The notes beneath the pieces are model-generated. The model was not told the DNA's origin and made no database searches. It saw only the letters and a list, made by a program, of their open reading frames with translations. Shown piece after piece: positions 39,991 through 48,706 of a stretch of 64,000 bases of DNA. Source of the DNA: Fluviicola sp. (GTDB taxonomy: Bacteria; Bacteroidota; Bacteroidia; Flavobacteriales_D; Crocinitomicaceae); NCBI GenBank assembly GCA_029866325.1, contig JARWZO010000022.1, positions 1-64,000 of the forward strand, in the 5' to 3' direction. A program made the position numbers and the translations under genes. How positions within the stretch are numbered: the first letter of the stretch is position 1; the number at the start of each line of letters is the position of its first letter.

Positions 39991-40626
39991 ATGGTGAGGG
40001 CGTGCTTGATCGGATTGATGATACTTGCAGTTCAAGGACACCTTTTGGCTCAGGATTCGACAAAAACAGAACTGTATCTCGGACATTTTTTAGAAGATTC
40101 GTCAACGATTGTTTATCCGTTGAAATCCGGACCAATCAAAGTTGCTCCAATACAGGAATCGAAACACAAGGTAGAGATACGATTGTTTACCTATCGGTCA
40201 TTCCACAAGTATGATATGATCATCCTGACTTTTGATACTTATTGGTCAATGCACTTTTGTGCTCCAAAAAAGTTCATTGATTCAACTGTTTTTACGGAGG
40301 TAGAAAGAACTGATTTGGATAGTGTTTTCGCGGTTTTAGTGACCAATAAGGTCTTTTCACTTCCGGATGATGATTCCATTATGCAAGAAAAAAGTGTATT
40401 AATATTTGAACCGGAAGCAAACGATGAAGCATTTTATGGAATGGCTTCTGATATGGTGATTGACGGGAACCATTATTGGCTTGAATACAAAGTTGGCCCC
40501 TATTTCAGAAGGTACCATTACGGAAACCCTGAATTGATGAATGATTTTGGTCCTTTTGTAGAAGAATACCAATTGTTTACAAATATTCTCACACTTTTAC
40601 ATTCACTAATTCCTGATGGTAAATAA
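39991..40626 (+). CDS. Hypothetical secreted protein
   Basis: A 211-residue protein with signal peptide MVRACLIGLMILAVQGHLLAQ. The family is not recognised; the mature part is acidic and beta-rich (KVEIRLFTYRSFHKYDMIILTFD, YWLEYKVGPYFRRYHYGN). It begins one base after the NYN gene stop and overlaps the acetyltransferase start by 11 bp, so the three genes form an operon. Confidence 0.55.
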   Translation: MVRACLIGLMILAVQGHLLAQDSTKTELYLGHFLEDSSTIVYPLKSGPIKVAPIQESKHKVEIRLFTYRSFHKYDMIILTFDTYWSMHFCAPKKFIDSTVFTEVERTDLDSVFAVLVTNKVFSLPDDDSIMQEKSVLIFEPEANDEAFYGMASDMVIDGNHYWLEYKVGPYFRRYHYGNPELMNDFGPFVEEYQLFTNILTLLHSLIPDGK

Positions 40627-41122
40627 CCTCATATACAGAACGGCAACTTCTGCCGATAAACCGCAACTGATCGAATTGGGCCTATTGGCCTATGGTCAGT
40701 TCAAAGATCAGCTTGGATTCGATAATTGGGAAGAAATGAGGCAGAGTATCATCAGCGAAGCCAATTGGTACTGGATGTTCGCCAAATCAATCCCAATCGT
40801 TGCGGTTGACGGTGATCGCATTGCAGGAATGGCTTTTCTATTTCTCAGCGGGAATCCGTGGCAAGTGTATCCGGCTCATTGGAGCTACATTCGGTTTGTT
40901 GGTGTGCACCCCGATTACGAAGGACGAGGAATAGGAACAAAATTGACCAATTGGTGCATCGAAAAAGCGAAGGAGGAAGGCGAGAAAACAATAGCCCTCC
41001 ACACGTCTGAACTAATGCTCGGAGCACAACATATCTACAAAGGACTCGGATTTAAACAGATCGAAAAATTACCTGACCGCTTCGGAATCAGTTATTGGTT
41101 ATTTCGACTGGATTTAGCCTAA
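40616..41122 (+). CDS. GNAT family N-acetyltransferase
   Basis: A 168-residue acetyltransferase. The acetyl-CoA binding motif A reads IRFVGVHPDYEGRGIGTKLTNWCIEKAKEEG, preceded by the strand VAVDGDRIAGMAFLFLSG and followed by IALHTSELMLGAQHIYKGLGFKQIE. Substrate unknown (small molecule or protein amine). Translation is probably coupled to the secreted protein by the 11-bp overlap. Confidence 0.88.
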   Translation: MVNNLIYRTATSADKPQLIELGLLAYGQFKDQLGFDNWEEMRQSIISEANWYWMFAKSIPIVAVDGDRIAGMAFLFLSGNPWQVYPAHWSYIRFVGVHPDYEGRGIGTKLTNWCIEKAKEEGEKTIALHTSELMLGAQHIYKGLGFKQIEKLPDRFGISYWLFRLDLA

Positions 41123-41149
41123 AACACAAGCCCTTATTCTGAACTCATG

Positions 41150-41638
41150 TTACGCTATTAGCATCAGGAAAGTAACATCATCGCCACTGTTTTCAGCAGC
41201 AATCGGTAAAAAGAGGTACCACAACAATGCATCGAAAAAGTGATCTGTTGTTTCAGATGAGGTGATTTTCACAGCAATTTTCCCATCAACGGTTTCCAGA
41301 CCATAGGCCATTAGTTCGACATCGTCTTCTTTGATTACCCATTCCGCTAACGGATTGTTTCGAGCAGAAATACGGTGCTTTTTTCCGTTGTAATCCATCG
41401 TATATGACTTGGAGTACCATTTGGTGGGATAAATTTCTGCAACGGAAAGGTCCTGTTGGTCGGTGATAGAAATAGACGATTTCCAAAATCCGGCTCGTTT
41501 GATCGTGAACGATTGAGCTTGCATCTGAACTACTGCTTTTCTTTCCATCTTGGCTTGAGCAATATTCATGACGCCTATTTGTTGATCATTCACAAGAAAT
41601 TCGTAAACACCTTCTTGTGTTTTTTTCCACTGTTTCAT
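41150..41638 (-). CDS. Hypothetical protein
   Basis: A 162-residue protein without signal peptide. It looks like an antiparallel beta barrel with repeated short strands (MERKAVVQMQAQSFTIKRAGFWKSSISITDQ, KWYSKSYTMDYNGKKHRISARNNPLAEWVIKEDD), somewhat like LURP-one/tubby-like scaffolds, and a hydrophobic C-terminal segment (FFDALLWYLFLPIAAE). I cannot assign a family with confidence. Convergent with the GNAT gene. Confidence 0.5.
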   Translation of the reverse strand: MKQWKKTQEGVYEFLVNDQQIGVMNIAQAKMERKAVVQMQAQSFTIKRAGFWKSSISITDQQDLSVAEIYPTKWYSKSYTMDYNGKKHRISARNNPLAEWVIKEDDVELMAYGLETVDGKIAVKITSSETTDHFFDALLWYLFLPIAAENSGDDVTFLMLIA

Positions 41639-41735
41639 GATTGTTTCAGTTATTATTCCATTGAAATTAGTGATTTTTCAAACTGCTTTCTGAGTTTAAT
41701 AATTTCATAATATTATGAGTGATTGGGAAGGCTAA

Positions 41736-42692
41736 TTATTGAATGATCGAGAGAAACAAAGGCATTCCGATGGTTAAGTTAACAGGGAAGGTGACAGCCA
41801 ATGCCATTGGGAGAAAAATTCCGGGATTGGCTTTCGGAGCTGCCAATTTCATCGCTGCTGGAACGGCAATGTACGAAGCGCTGGCTGCCAATACTGAAAG
41901 TAAAAATCGGTTTCCGGTATCGCTTGTCACAATGCTACTCGCTACCGCCATCAAACTTCCATTGACGAGTGGAATGACCATGGCAAATACGGCGGTAAAC
42001 CATCCGCTTTTCAGAAAGTCATTGAGTTTTCTGCCACTCACAATCCCCATGTCTAATAAAAAGATGGCCAAGAAGCCTTTGAAAATGTCGGTGGTAAACG
42101 GTTTGATGCCTTCTGCTTGCTGATCACTGGTTAGTAATCCGATGATCAAACTTCCTACAATCATTAACACACTTCCATTGGTGAACGAATGCAAGACCAC
42201 CGATCCTAGTTTTGTTGTTGTGTTTTTTTCTGCCGAATAAATGCGGATCAACAAAACGCCAATGATGATTGCAGGAGCTTCCATCATAGCCATCACTGCT
42301 ACCATGTGTCCGCCGAAATCGATTTTTTGCATTTCCAGAAAGCTCACTGCTGCTACAAACGTTACTGCGCTCACCGATCCGTAAGCTGCTGCAATGGCTC
42401 CTGAGTTATCGATACTCAACTTGCGTTTGAGCAGAAAGAACGTGTATAAAGGAATCAAACAAGCAACCGCAACACCCAATAAAACCGACCATAAAATTTC
42501 CATCGAAAGATGACTGTGCGCTAGTTCTTGTCCGCCTTTAAAACCGATGGCAAATAACAGGTATAATGAAATGAATTTAGAAGAATTAGCCGGGATTTCA
42601 AGATCGCTTTTTAAGCGGGCGGCAATAATTCCGAGAACAAAAAAGAGCAGTGCAGGATTGGTGATGTTTTCTACAAGTAGTTCTGTATTCAT
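41736..42692 (-). CDS. sbtA: SbtA-family sodium-dependent bicarbonate transporter
   Basis: A 318-residue permease with two five-helix inverted halves. Family phrases: NPALLFFVLGIIAARLKSDLEIP, FISLYLLFAIGFKGGQELA, GAIAAAYGSVSAVTFVAAVSFLE, MEAPAIIIGVLLIRIY, LLDMGIVSGRKLNDF and SVLAASASYIAVPAAMKLAAPKANPGIFLPMALAVTFPVNLTIGMPLF. In cyanobacteria SbtA imports HCO3- with Na+. Here it ends an operon headed by isocitrate dehydrogenase and faces a LysR gene, as with CmpR/CcmR control. No SbtB (PII-like) gene is visible. Confidence 0.88.
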   Translation of the reverse strand: MNTELLVENITNPALLFFVLGIIAARLKSDLEIPANSSKFISLYLLFAIGFKGGQELAHSHLSMEILWSVLLGVAVACLIPLYTFFLLKRKLSIDNSGAIAAAYGSVSAVTFVAAVSFLEMQKIDFGGHMVAVMAMMEAPAIIIGVLLIRIYSAEKNTTTKLGSVVLHSFTNGSVLMIVGSLIIGLLTSDQQAEGIKPFTTDIFKGFLAIFLLDMGIVSGRKLNDFLKSGWFTAVFAMVIPLVNGSLMAVASSIVTSDTGNRFLLSVLAASASYIAVPAAMKLAAPKANPGIFLPMALAVTFPVNLTIGMPLFLSIIQ

Positions 42693-42701
42693 TTATACGT
42701 T

Positions 42702-43565
42702 TTATGGATTACAATAATTGCAGTAGGTGGCAGATTCAACTTGTTTGGTATAAGGGTAATACTGTTTTTCTGTATGCTCGCAAACGACACAGCCGTATTC
42801 ATGATAAAGCGTGGATGGAGTAGGGAAGCGGCACCATTCGCAAGGTAAACCCGGCAAAGAACGCACCACACCAAATCCGGGAGCACCACATTCCTTACAT
42901 TCGGTATTCAATCGTTCAACTAGTTTTTCGGTTACTTTTCGGATGTTGTTCATCCGTGTTGGATTCAGATGCGCGCGCATATCGGTCTGAACCAAAATAT
43001 CTGAGCGATGTGTTTGTAGAAGGTTGAATTGATGAAGGAGTTCTTCTTGTGACACAATACCTTTTACCAAGTGCTCGGCATTTGTATCGGAAGTGCGAAG
43101 TATGAGTCCGTGAGAAGGAAAAAGTGCTTTCTCAGCGAAGTTCATTAATTCTTCTGCGCTTTTGACCCATTCGGAGGCGAAATTAGTTTCGGTAAACAAC
43201 TCACTCACCGAAAATTCTACGTTGTTTTTACGATCCGTCAATAAAAGCAATTCTTCGTTTGCCGGTACAAAAAAAAGTGTTGGATGAGAGCCGAATGATC
43301 CTTCACTCGCAATGGCCAAATCAACCTTATCCGAATCCATCGCTGCTTCACATTTATTACGTGCCGCAGTTAACGGATCAGTAAGTCGTTCAATTTCGCC
43401 GCTAAATGTGCCGAACCGGTCGGTATTTAAGGATTCGGCGACCGAGCACCGAACCCCTAAACGTGAAGCAAGCAATGGAGAGATTACCTGCTCTTTTCCG
43501 TGATTGGTTGCAATAATCAATTGTCTATCGCGAAACCAATCATGGGCTACTATGCAGTTTGACAT
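42702..43565 (-). CDS. DUF6671-like protein with C-terminal zinc ribbon
   Basis: A 287-residue cytoplasmic protein. The opening (RDRQLIIATNHGKEQVISPLLASRLGVRCSVAESLNTDRFGTFSGEIERLTDPLTAARNKCEAAM) and IASEGSFGSHPTLFF fit a little-known conserved family (DUF6671, as far as I recall). The C-terminal third has eight Cys in pairs (CKECGAPGF, CEWCRFPTP, CVVCEHTE, CNYCNP), two treble-clef-like zinc sites. No enzymatic role is established. Two bases after the small paralogue and nine bases before sbtA. Confidence 0.65.
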   Translation of the reverse strand: MSNCIVAHDWFRDRQLIIATNHGKEQVISPLLASRLGVRCSVAESLNTDRFGTFSGEIERLTDPLTAARNKCEAAMDSDKVDLAIASEGSFGSHPTLFFVPANEELLLLTDRKNNVEFSVSELFTETNFASEWVKSAEELMNFAEKALFPSHGLILRTSDTNAEHLVKGIVSQEELLHQFNLLQTHRSDILVQTDMRAHLNPTRMNNIRKVTEKLVERLNTECKECGAPGFGVVRSLPGLPCEWCRFPTPSTLYHEYGCVVCEHTEKQYYPYTKQVESATYCNYCNP

Positions 43566-43567
43566 GC

Positions 43568-43843
43568 TTAATCAACCAATTCAAAAGTGATGGTACTTTC
43601 AATTTTTAGACGTTTGGAAGTATCTGAAGCCTTTGAAACAATGTTTTCCACCTCACGATAAAGTGCTTTCAGTTCTTTGATTCGCTTTTCTGAATGGGAA
43701 ACATCGCCACTTGTTTTTTCCTGAATGGTGAATTTCTCTATTTGATTAAAACTGATCTTGCTGTTAATGAGTGAAAAGAGCATTTGTTTTGCCTCTTCTG
43801 GTGTAAACAGTCCATTGATTAGTTGATGCTGTTGCTCGTTCAT
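43568..43843 (-). CDS. Small helical protein, paralogue 1
   Basis: A 91-residue acidic protein predicted to be helical with a central coiled coil (SEKRIKELKALYREVENIVSKASD) and a terminal strand (IESTITFELVD). It shares the plan GLFTPEEAKQML...KISFNQIEKF...EKRIKELK...ITFELVD with the neighbouring 84-residue protein. ATGA overlap with that gene shows coupled translation. Function unknown. Confidence 0.6.
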   Translation of the reverse strand: MNEQQHQLINGLFTPEEAKQMLFSLINSKISFNQIEKFTIQEKTSGDVSHSEKRIKELKALYREVENIVSKASDTSKRLKIESTITFELVD

Positions 43844-44094
43844 AATAACGGATTAAAAGTTAGTTCTCCGGAAACGTTGATTTTTCCGGACATTTTTTCA
43901 ATAGAATCGCGTAATTCAAACAATTCGTTTTGCAACAATTTGATCCTCTTTTCGCGCATTTTCACGTCTTCTTCGTTGCTGAGTGACGAAATTTTAGCTT
44001 CGTGGTACTTGATTTTTACCTGTACCATTTGCGTCAGTAGATCGATTGCTTCTTGCGGTTCGAATACACCGTCGAATAATTGGATATTTTTCAT
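43840..44094 (-). CDS. Small helical protein, paralogue 2
   Basis: An 84-residue protein: FDGVFEPQEAIDLLTQMVQVKIKYHEAKISSL, then MREKRIKLLQNELFELRDSIEKMSG (coiled coil) and a C-terminal strand INVSGELTFNPLL. Clearly the same fold as its neighbour, so a heterodimer is plausible. It follows isocitrate dehydrogenase by 15 bp. Function unknown. Confidence 0.6.
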   Translation of the reverse strand: MKNIQLFDGVFEPQEAIDLLTQMVQVKIKYHEAKISSLSNEEDVKMREKRIKLLQNELFELRDSIEKMSGKINVSGELTFNPLL

Positions 44095-44109
44095 GTGTTT
44101 GCAGATTAA

Positions 44110-45546
44110 TTATTGTCCTTGACCTAGTGAAAATGCCGGTACACCATCGAATGCGTATAAATTTTCCGTTTTAATAACCTCAATACCAATTGCTAAGGCC
44201 GATTCAAGTAGCTCAATAATTGTTTTAGAAGTAATCTGATTTCCTTCTTGAGGTTTAAATCTGCATCTCCAATGATCTGTACAAAACGTTTCTTCGAATC
44301 CTTCAGGCCATACTTTTATTCCGCGGTTGGTAATCATCGATAAATGTGCATTGGCTGTTTGAATAGCAGCAACTTTTGTTGCTAATTCGTTTGGATTGGT
44401 GCCATTCCAGTGCAAAAACAAATCTACACCCACCAATTCTTTCTTCGCAGGTGCTTTTCGCACATATTTTGGAAGTTTGAATGCTGCTTGTGCATTGTAA
44501 GTAACAGCCGGTAGAATTGTTGGCTTTTGATCAATGTTTCGAATAATCGCGTCAGCAAAAGCGGCTGTTCCAACTTTTTCTTTACTTACACCTTCTGTGT
44601 AAATGTCATACGTGTGGGTTCCATCTTCTATGGTTCTCAACCATGCATTTTGAATTTTTTGAGCCACTTCGGCTTGTCCTATATGTTTGAGCATTAAAAT
44701 GGCACCTTGCAATAAACCGGAAGGGTTTGCAACATCTTGTCCTGCTCTGCGAGGAGCTGAACCATGAATGGCTTCAAACATGGCGCATTCTTCACCGATA
44801 TTCGAAGAACCTGCCAAACCAACCGAGCCGGCAATTTGAGCGGCAACATCGGAAAGGATATCTCCGTAAAGATTCGGCATCACGATCACATCAAATAGTT
44901 CAGGTGTGTCAGCCAATTTTGCGGCACCGATATCTACTATCCAGTGTTCGTTTTCAATTTCAGGATATTCTGCCGCAATCTCGGTGAAAACACTGTGAAA
45001 CAAGCCATCTGTTTGCTTCATGATATTGTCTTTCGTAAAGCAGGTAACTTTTTTACGACCAAACTGCTTGGCATATTCAAATGCGTAGCGCACGATTTTC
45101 TCACATCCGGGTCTGCTGATCAATTTCAAACATTGAACAACTTCGTCTGTTTGTTGATGCTCAATACCTGCATAAAGATCTTCCTCATTTTCGCGAACAA
45201 TTACCAAATCCATAACCGGATGCTTCGTAGTAACGAACGGATGGATGCTTTTACAAGGTCGCACATTGGCATATAGTCCCAGAAATTTGCGAATGCTCAC
45301 ATTCAAACTTTTGTATCCGCCACCTTGAGGTGTTGTAATCGGAGCTTTTAGAAAAACTTTGTTGCGACGGATTACATCCCACGATTCTTTTGAAATGCCT
45401 GAAGTATTGCCAGAGAGATACATTTTTTCTCCAACTTCAATTTCTTCATAATCGATTTGTGCTCCTGCTGCTTTTAGAATGCGAAGCGTAGCATCCATGA
45501 TTTCCGGCCCGATGCCATCTCCTTTTGCAATGGTGATTGTTGTCAT
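44110..45546 (-). CDS. icd: NADP-dependent isocitrate dehydrogenase, long (Thermus-like) type
   Basis: A 478-residue beta-decarboxylating dehydrogenase. ITIAKGDGIGPEIMDATLRIL, APITTPQGGGYKSLNVSIRKFLGLYANVRPCKS, VIVRENEEDLYAGIEHQ and DVIVMPNLYGDILSDVAAQIAGSVGLAGSSNIG hold the substrate and Mg2+ ligands. The ~130-residue C-terminal extension after the catalytic core matches the long isocitrate dehydrogenases known from Thermus. It oxidises isocitrate to 2-oxoglutarate and CO2. First gene of an operon with two small proteins, DUF6671 and sbtA; divergent from LysR. Confidence 0.9.
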   Translation of the reverse strand: MTTITIAKGDGIGPEIMDATLRILKAAGAQIDYEEIEVGEKMYLSGNTSGISKESWDVIRRNKVFLKAPITTPQGGGYKSLNVSIRKFLGLYANVRPCKSIHPFVTTKHPVMDLVIVRENEEDLYAGIEHQQTDEVVQCLKLISRPGCEKIVRYAFEYAKQFGRKKVTCFTKDNIMKQTDGLFHSVFTEIAAEYPEIENEHWIVDIGAAKLADTPELFDVIVMPNLYGDILSDVAAQIAGSVGLAGSSNIGEECAMFEAIHGSAPRRAGQDVANPSGLLQGAILMLKHIGQAEVAQKIQNAWLRTIEDGTHTYDIYTEGVSKEKVGTAAFADAIIRNIDQKPTILPAVTYNAQAAFKLPKYVRKAPAKKELVGVDLFLHWNGTNPNELATKVAAIQTANAHLSMITNRGIKVWPEGFEETFCTDHWRCRFKPQEGNQITSKTIIELLESALAIGIEVIKTENLYAFDGVPAFSLGQGQ

Positions 45547-45634
45547 ACCTTGGTTTTAATATTTGGGCAAAATTCAAGAGAATTAGTCATATGTTTTTAT
45601 TTATATTTATTATATAAAACATAATCATTTTTTA

Positions 45635-45642
45635 TACATTTG
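45635..45642 (+). promoter_or_regulatory. -7 box of the lysR promoter
   Basis: TACATTTG fits TAnnTTTG, about 97 bp before the chosen lysR ATG. The AT palindrome TTTATTATATAAA nearby (about 45606-45618) sits between the divergent genes and is a candidate regulator site. Confidence 0.35.
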
Positions 45643-45738
45643 AATTAACTTATTGTTGGGTTGGTTGTTACAGGTAATTGGAAACTGTTGTTTAGTATAC
45701 AACCTCAACTTTTAGTTTTAAAACCATTTCGTTTCAAT

Positions 45739-46662
45739 ATGAACTATACATTGCACCAGCTACAAGTTTTTTTGAAAATAACCCAAACGCAAAGTATTAC
45801 CAAAGCCGCGTTAGAGCTTCACCTTACACAACCGGCAGTATCCATTCAATTGAAAAATTTTCAGGATCAATTTGATATTCCGCTCACCGAAATTCAAGGG
45901 AGAAAATTGTATGTCACGGATTTCGGAAAAGAAATTGCCATTGCAGCCGAGCGCATTATAGATGAAGTGCATGCGATCAATTATAAAACACTCGCTTACA
46001 GAGGACAATTGTCTGGGCGGTTAAAAATATCCGCTGTTTCAACCGGTAAGTACATCATCCCGTATTTTCTATCCGATTTTTTAAAGCTGCATCCCGGAAT
46101 AGAATTGGTATTAGATGTTACTAATAAATCGCGGGTGATTGAAAGTCTCGAAAAAAACGAAGTCGATTTTTCGCTGGTGTCTATTTTGCCCAAACAGCTG
46201 CAAGTTGATCATGAGGAGTTATTAGAAAATAAGCTCTTTTTAATTGGAAATACCGAGGATTCCTTAAATTGGAAAGCAATTAAAACAGATGATTTGGTAA
46301 CCGTTCCGTTAATTTTCAGAGAAGCGGGTTCAGCTACTAGGTTAGTTATGGAACAGTTTCTAGAAGACAATGAGCTGAAGATTACCCGAAAAATGGAACT
46401 AACCTCCAATGAAGCAGTTAAACAAGCGATTATTGCCGGGTTGGGTTGCTCGATTATGCCACTCATCGGTTTACGGCAAGAACTTACTTCGAAGGAACTG
46501 CATATTCTTCCTGCAAATGGCTTGCCGATAGCATCAGCTTGGAACCTCATTTGGCTCAAAAATAAACGGTTTTCACCGGTCGCCGAAGCCTATTTGTCGT
46601 ATATCAGGCTTCACAAACAACAGATTATTTCACAGAAGTTTAGCTGGTACGATAAATATTAA
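45739..46662 (+). CDS. LysR-family transcriptional regulator (CbbR/CysB-like)
   Basis: The ATG at 45739 starts the HTH correctly (YTLHQLQVFLKITQTQSITKAALELHLTQPAVSIQLKNFQDQFDIPLTEIQGRKLYVTDFGKEIAIAAERI), giving 307 residues. A type 2 periplasmic-binding effector domain follows (SGRLKISAVSTGKYIIPYFLSDFLKLHPGIELVLDV ...). Sequence style is that of the RuBisCO/CO2-responsive CbbR-CmpR branch. Its divergent placement from icd...sbtA makes that operon the likely target. Confidence 0.88.
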   Translation: MNYTLHQLQVFLKITQTQSITKAALELHLTQPAVSIQLKNFQDQFDIPLTEIQGRKLYVTDFGKEIAIAAERIIDEVHAINYKTLAYRGQLSGRLKISAVSTGKYIIPYFLSDFLKLHPGIELVLDVTNKSRVIESLEKNEVDFSLVSILPKQLQVDHEELLENKLFLIGNTEDSLNWKAIKTDDLVTVPLIFREAGSATRLVMEQFLEDNELKITRKMELTSNEAVKQAIIAGLGCSIMPLIGLRQELTSKELHILPANGLPIASAWNLIWLKNKRFSPVAEAYLSYIRLHKQQIISQKFSWYDKY

Positions 46663-46731
46663 AAACAACTTGGTTTTTTTGTTTTATCGTTAGTCTTTGC
46701 ACATTTCACCTCAAGTTGTTATTTTTAAGAG

Positions 46732-47265
46732 ATGAAAAAAACCATCCTCTTTCTATTTCTAAGTTGTGTTTCGCTGCTACATGCGCAAACAAACGACAGT
46801 ATTCCGCCCAAAAACAAACAAATCATTGATACCGTTCTTCGGTATGGAGAAGCTATTTCACCAACTTATCAAGAGGCAGTGTGTACCGAGTTTGTCATTG
46901 GTGTTTTGAAACATTTTATCACACTCAGCAAAGAAGATATCGTAAACATCAACATCAATCAACCCCGAAAAAGCATTGAAGATGTCTACCTGCAAATGGA
47001 AAACGGATCTCCCTTTCCAAAAGGAGTTGTACATGCGTTAACCCACAACGGAAAAGGCGAAGCAATTACCAATCTCAATGAAGTAAAACCCGGCGATTTT
47101 GTACAGTTTTGGTATCCTCGTTCTTGGGGACATTGCGGCATTGTGGAACACATCGATCTGGAACATAAAGTAGTGTACCTGTATTCTTCTTTCCCAAGTA
47201 CCGATGGTTATGGCATTCAACCATTTGATATGCCCGAGTATTGTTATTTCGTGAGATTAAAGTAA
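46732..47265 (+). CDS. Secreted NlpC/P60- or CHAP-like cysteine peptidase
   Basis: A 177-residue protein with signal peptide (MKKTILFLFLSCVSLLHAQ). A Cys in TYQEAVCTEFVIGVLK and the phrase LNEVKPGDFVQFWYPRSWGHCGIVEHIDLE fit the papain-like NlpC/P60-CHAP group (Cys then His in HCGIVEHI). Such enzymes cleave peptide bonds of peptidoglycan. The match is by pattern only; it lacks the more usual binding domains. A palindromic repeat follows at 47288. Confidence 0.65.
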   Translation: MKKTILFLFLSCVSLLHAQTNDSIPPKNKQIIDTVLRYGEAISPTYQEAVCTEFVIGVLKHFITLSKEDIVNININQPRKSIEDVYLQMENGSPFPKGVVHALTHNGKGEAITNLNEVKPGDFVQFWYPRSWGHCGIVEHIDLEHKVVYLYSSFPSTDGYGIQPFDMPEYCYFVRLK

Positions 47266-47287
47266 ATCTTGTAAATGAAAATAAACT

Positions 47288-47336
47288 AGTAGGGGCAACT
47301 CGCGAGTTGCTTCTACTATATTTTACATTTTCAATT
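47288..47336. repeat. GTAGGGGC-type palindromic repeat, complete copy
   Basis: AGTAGGGGCAACTCG pairs with CGAGTTGCTTCTACT (G-U pairs allowed) and is followed by TATTTTACATTTTCAATT, the 18 bases also found at 15-32. The left flank TGAAAATAAACTAGTAG mirrors the right flank loosely, so the palindrome extends beyond the core. Confidence 0.6.
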
Positions 47337-47393
47337 AATTATCTCACGAATTCATGTAATTTTGCCCGTTTAAGTACCTAAAATAAGAGTTCA

Positions 47394-48524
47394 GTGAGAC
47401 GCTTTTTTCGCAGTAAATGGGTGAAAATCCCCTTATATACGTTTACAATCCTGTTTGCATTGATTGGTTTTTTTCTAACCGGATCATACGCAGCAATCGA
47501 AATGGGTTGGACCAATGAAGCCGGGGCTGTAGATGTCAATAGCCGCTATTTTCAGGAAATTCACGATAAATACAACCAAGGTTTTGAAGTCGATAGCGTG
47601 AAAATGGCAGCATACCGTTACGAAGCGCTCAATCGCATCATTGTATTGAATGATTTTCACCCGAAAAACGCGCAATACATCCTGAGTGTTTTGGAGCAAA
47701 AAGGCGACGAACGCGAGGTTTTACGAATGCTCGATGCCGTTGATTTACAACTGAAAGATAGCAAAGCCTATCAAAAAGCCATTGCAGAACTCAAATCGAA
47801 GCAAAAATCGCACAAACAAAAAGTAAGCGGACTCAGTGTATTTGAGTGGATGAACATTCATGAGTGGCAGGATTTTAAAATCGCTGTTGCCAAAGACAAA
47901 GCACTGATTGATTCCGCTGCTCGTGTAACAGGAGTTGAAGCACGTCTCATTGTTGCGTGTCTGGTGGGGGAGCAAATCCGTTTGTTTAATTCCAAGCGTG
48001 AAACCTACAAAAAAGTGATAGGACCATTGAAAATACTTTCCGTTGAATCGCAATTCTCTTTTGGCGTTACCGGCATCAAAGAACATACGGCCAAAAACAT
48101 CGAAAGTCATTTGAAAAATCCGAACAGTATTTACTACACTGGGCCTCAATACGAACACTTGCTCGATTTTGTGGCAACGGATACAGCCTCAATTGCCGTT
48201 GAACGCATTGAACGATTAACAAACTACCGCAATCACTATTATTCGTACTTGTACGCAGCTATTTTCCTAAAACAGGTAAAAGTTCAATGGGAAAATGCGG
48301 GCTATCCGATTGACGGACGTCCTGAAATTCTAGCGACACTTTTTAATGTCGGATATCCGCAATCTGTTCCCAAATCAAACCCGAAAGTAGGCGGATCAAC
48401 CATCAAGATTTACGAAAAACCGTATTCCTTCGGTGCTATTGCCTTCCAGTTTTATTATTCCGGCGAATTGTATGACCTCTTTCCGTTTGAAAAGCGTAAA
48501 TTCGATTGGGATGAGGAAGTGTAG
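47394..48524 (+). CDS. Lytic-transglycosylase-like membrane-anchored protein (DUF1402-like)
   Basis: A 376-residue protein starting with GTG. One N-terminal membrane segment (IPLYTFTILFALIGFFLTGSYA) anchors it. The C-terminal half resembles a lysozyme-like fold: ARVTGVEARLIVACLVGEQIRLF (candidate catalytic Glu), SVESQFSFGVTGIKEHTAKNIESHL, and RPEILATLFNVGYPQ. This recalls DUF1402/SLT proteins that cut peptidoglycan. Its last 70 bp are duplicated exactly at 53296-53365. In the presumed ancestral order its stop overlapped the start of the gene now at 53352. Confidence 0.65.
   Translation: MRRFFRSKWVKIPLYTFTILFALIGFFLTGSYAAIEMGWTNEAGAVDVNSRYFQEIHDKYNQGFEVDSVKMAAYRYEALNRIIVLNDFHPKNAQYILSVLEQKGDEREVLRMLDAVDLQLKDSKAYQKAIAELKSKQKSHKQKVSGLSVFEWMNIHEWQDFKIAVAKDKALIDSAARVTGVEARLIVACLVGEQIRLFNSKRETYKKVIGPLKILSVESQFSFGVTGIKEHTAKNIESHLKNPNSIYYTGPQYEHLLDFVATDTASIAVERIERLTNYRNHYYSYLYAAIFLKQVKVQWENAGYPIDGRPEILATLFNVGYPQSVPKSNPKVGGSTIKIYEKPYSFGAIAFQFYYSGELYDLFPFEKRKFDWDEEV
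48455..48524 (+). repeat. 70-bp direct repeat, left copy
   Basis: Identical over 70 bp to 53296-53365 (checked base by base). It covers the last 23 codons and stop of the upstream gene. Similarity extends a few bases left (AGTTTTATT) with a 3-base gap. Confidence 0.95.
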
Positions 48525-48706
48525 TAACACCAATTCCATCTCTAAATTAGGTATCATAGACTTTTTCTATCAGATTGTATTTGCTAATTAGGTATACTAA
48601 TATATTCATTTCCATAAGTGTATTTTGAAACTTATGATAACTTAGGCCTATCATTTACTATTGCTAATTTTAGTTCAACTATTAGATCAAATAATCACCT
48701 AAAATT
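48525..48706. other. Left flank of the inserted segment
   Basis: 182 bp between the left direct repeat and the giant gene. Very A+T-rich; AATTAGGTAT occurs twice (about 48546 and 48590). No terminal inverted repeat shared with the right flank is visible. Confidence 0.4.
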
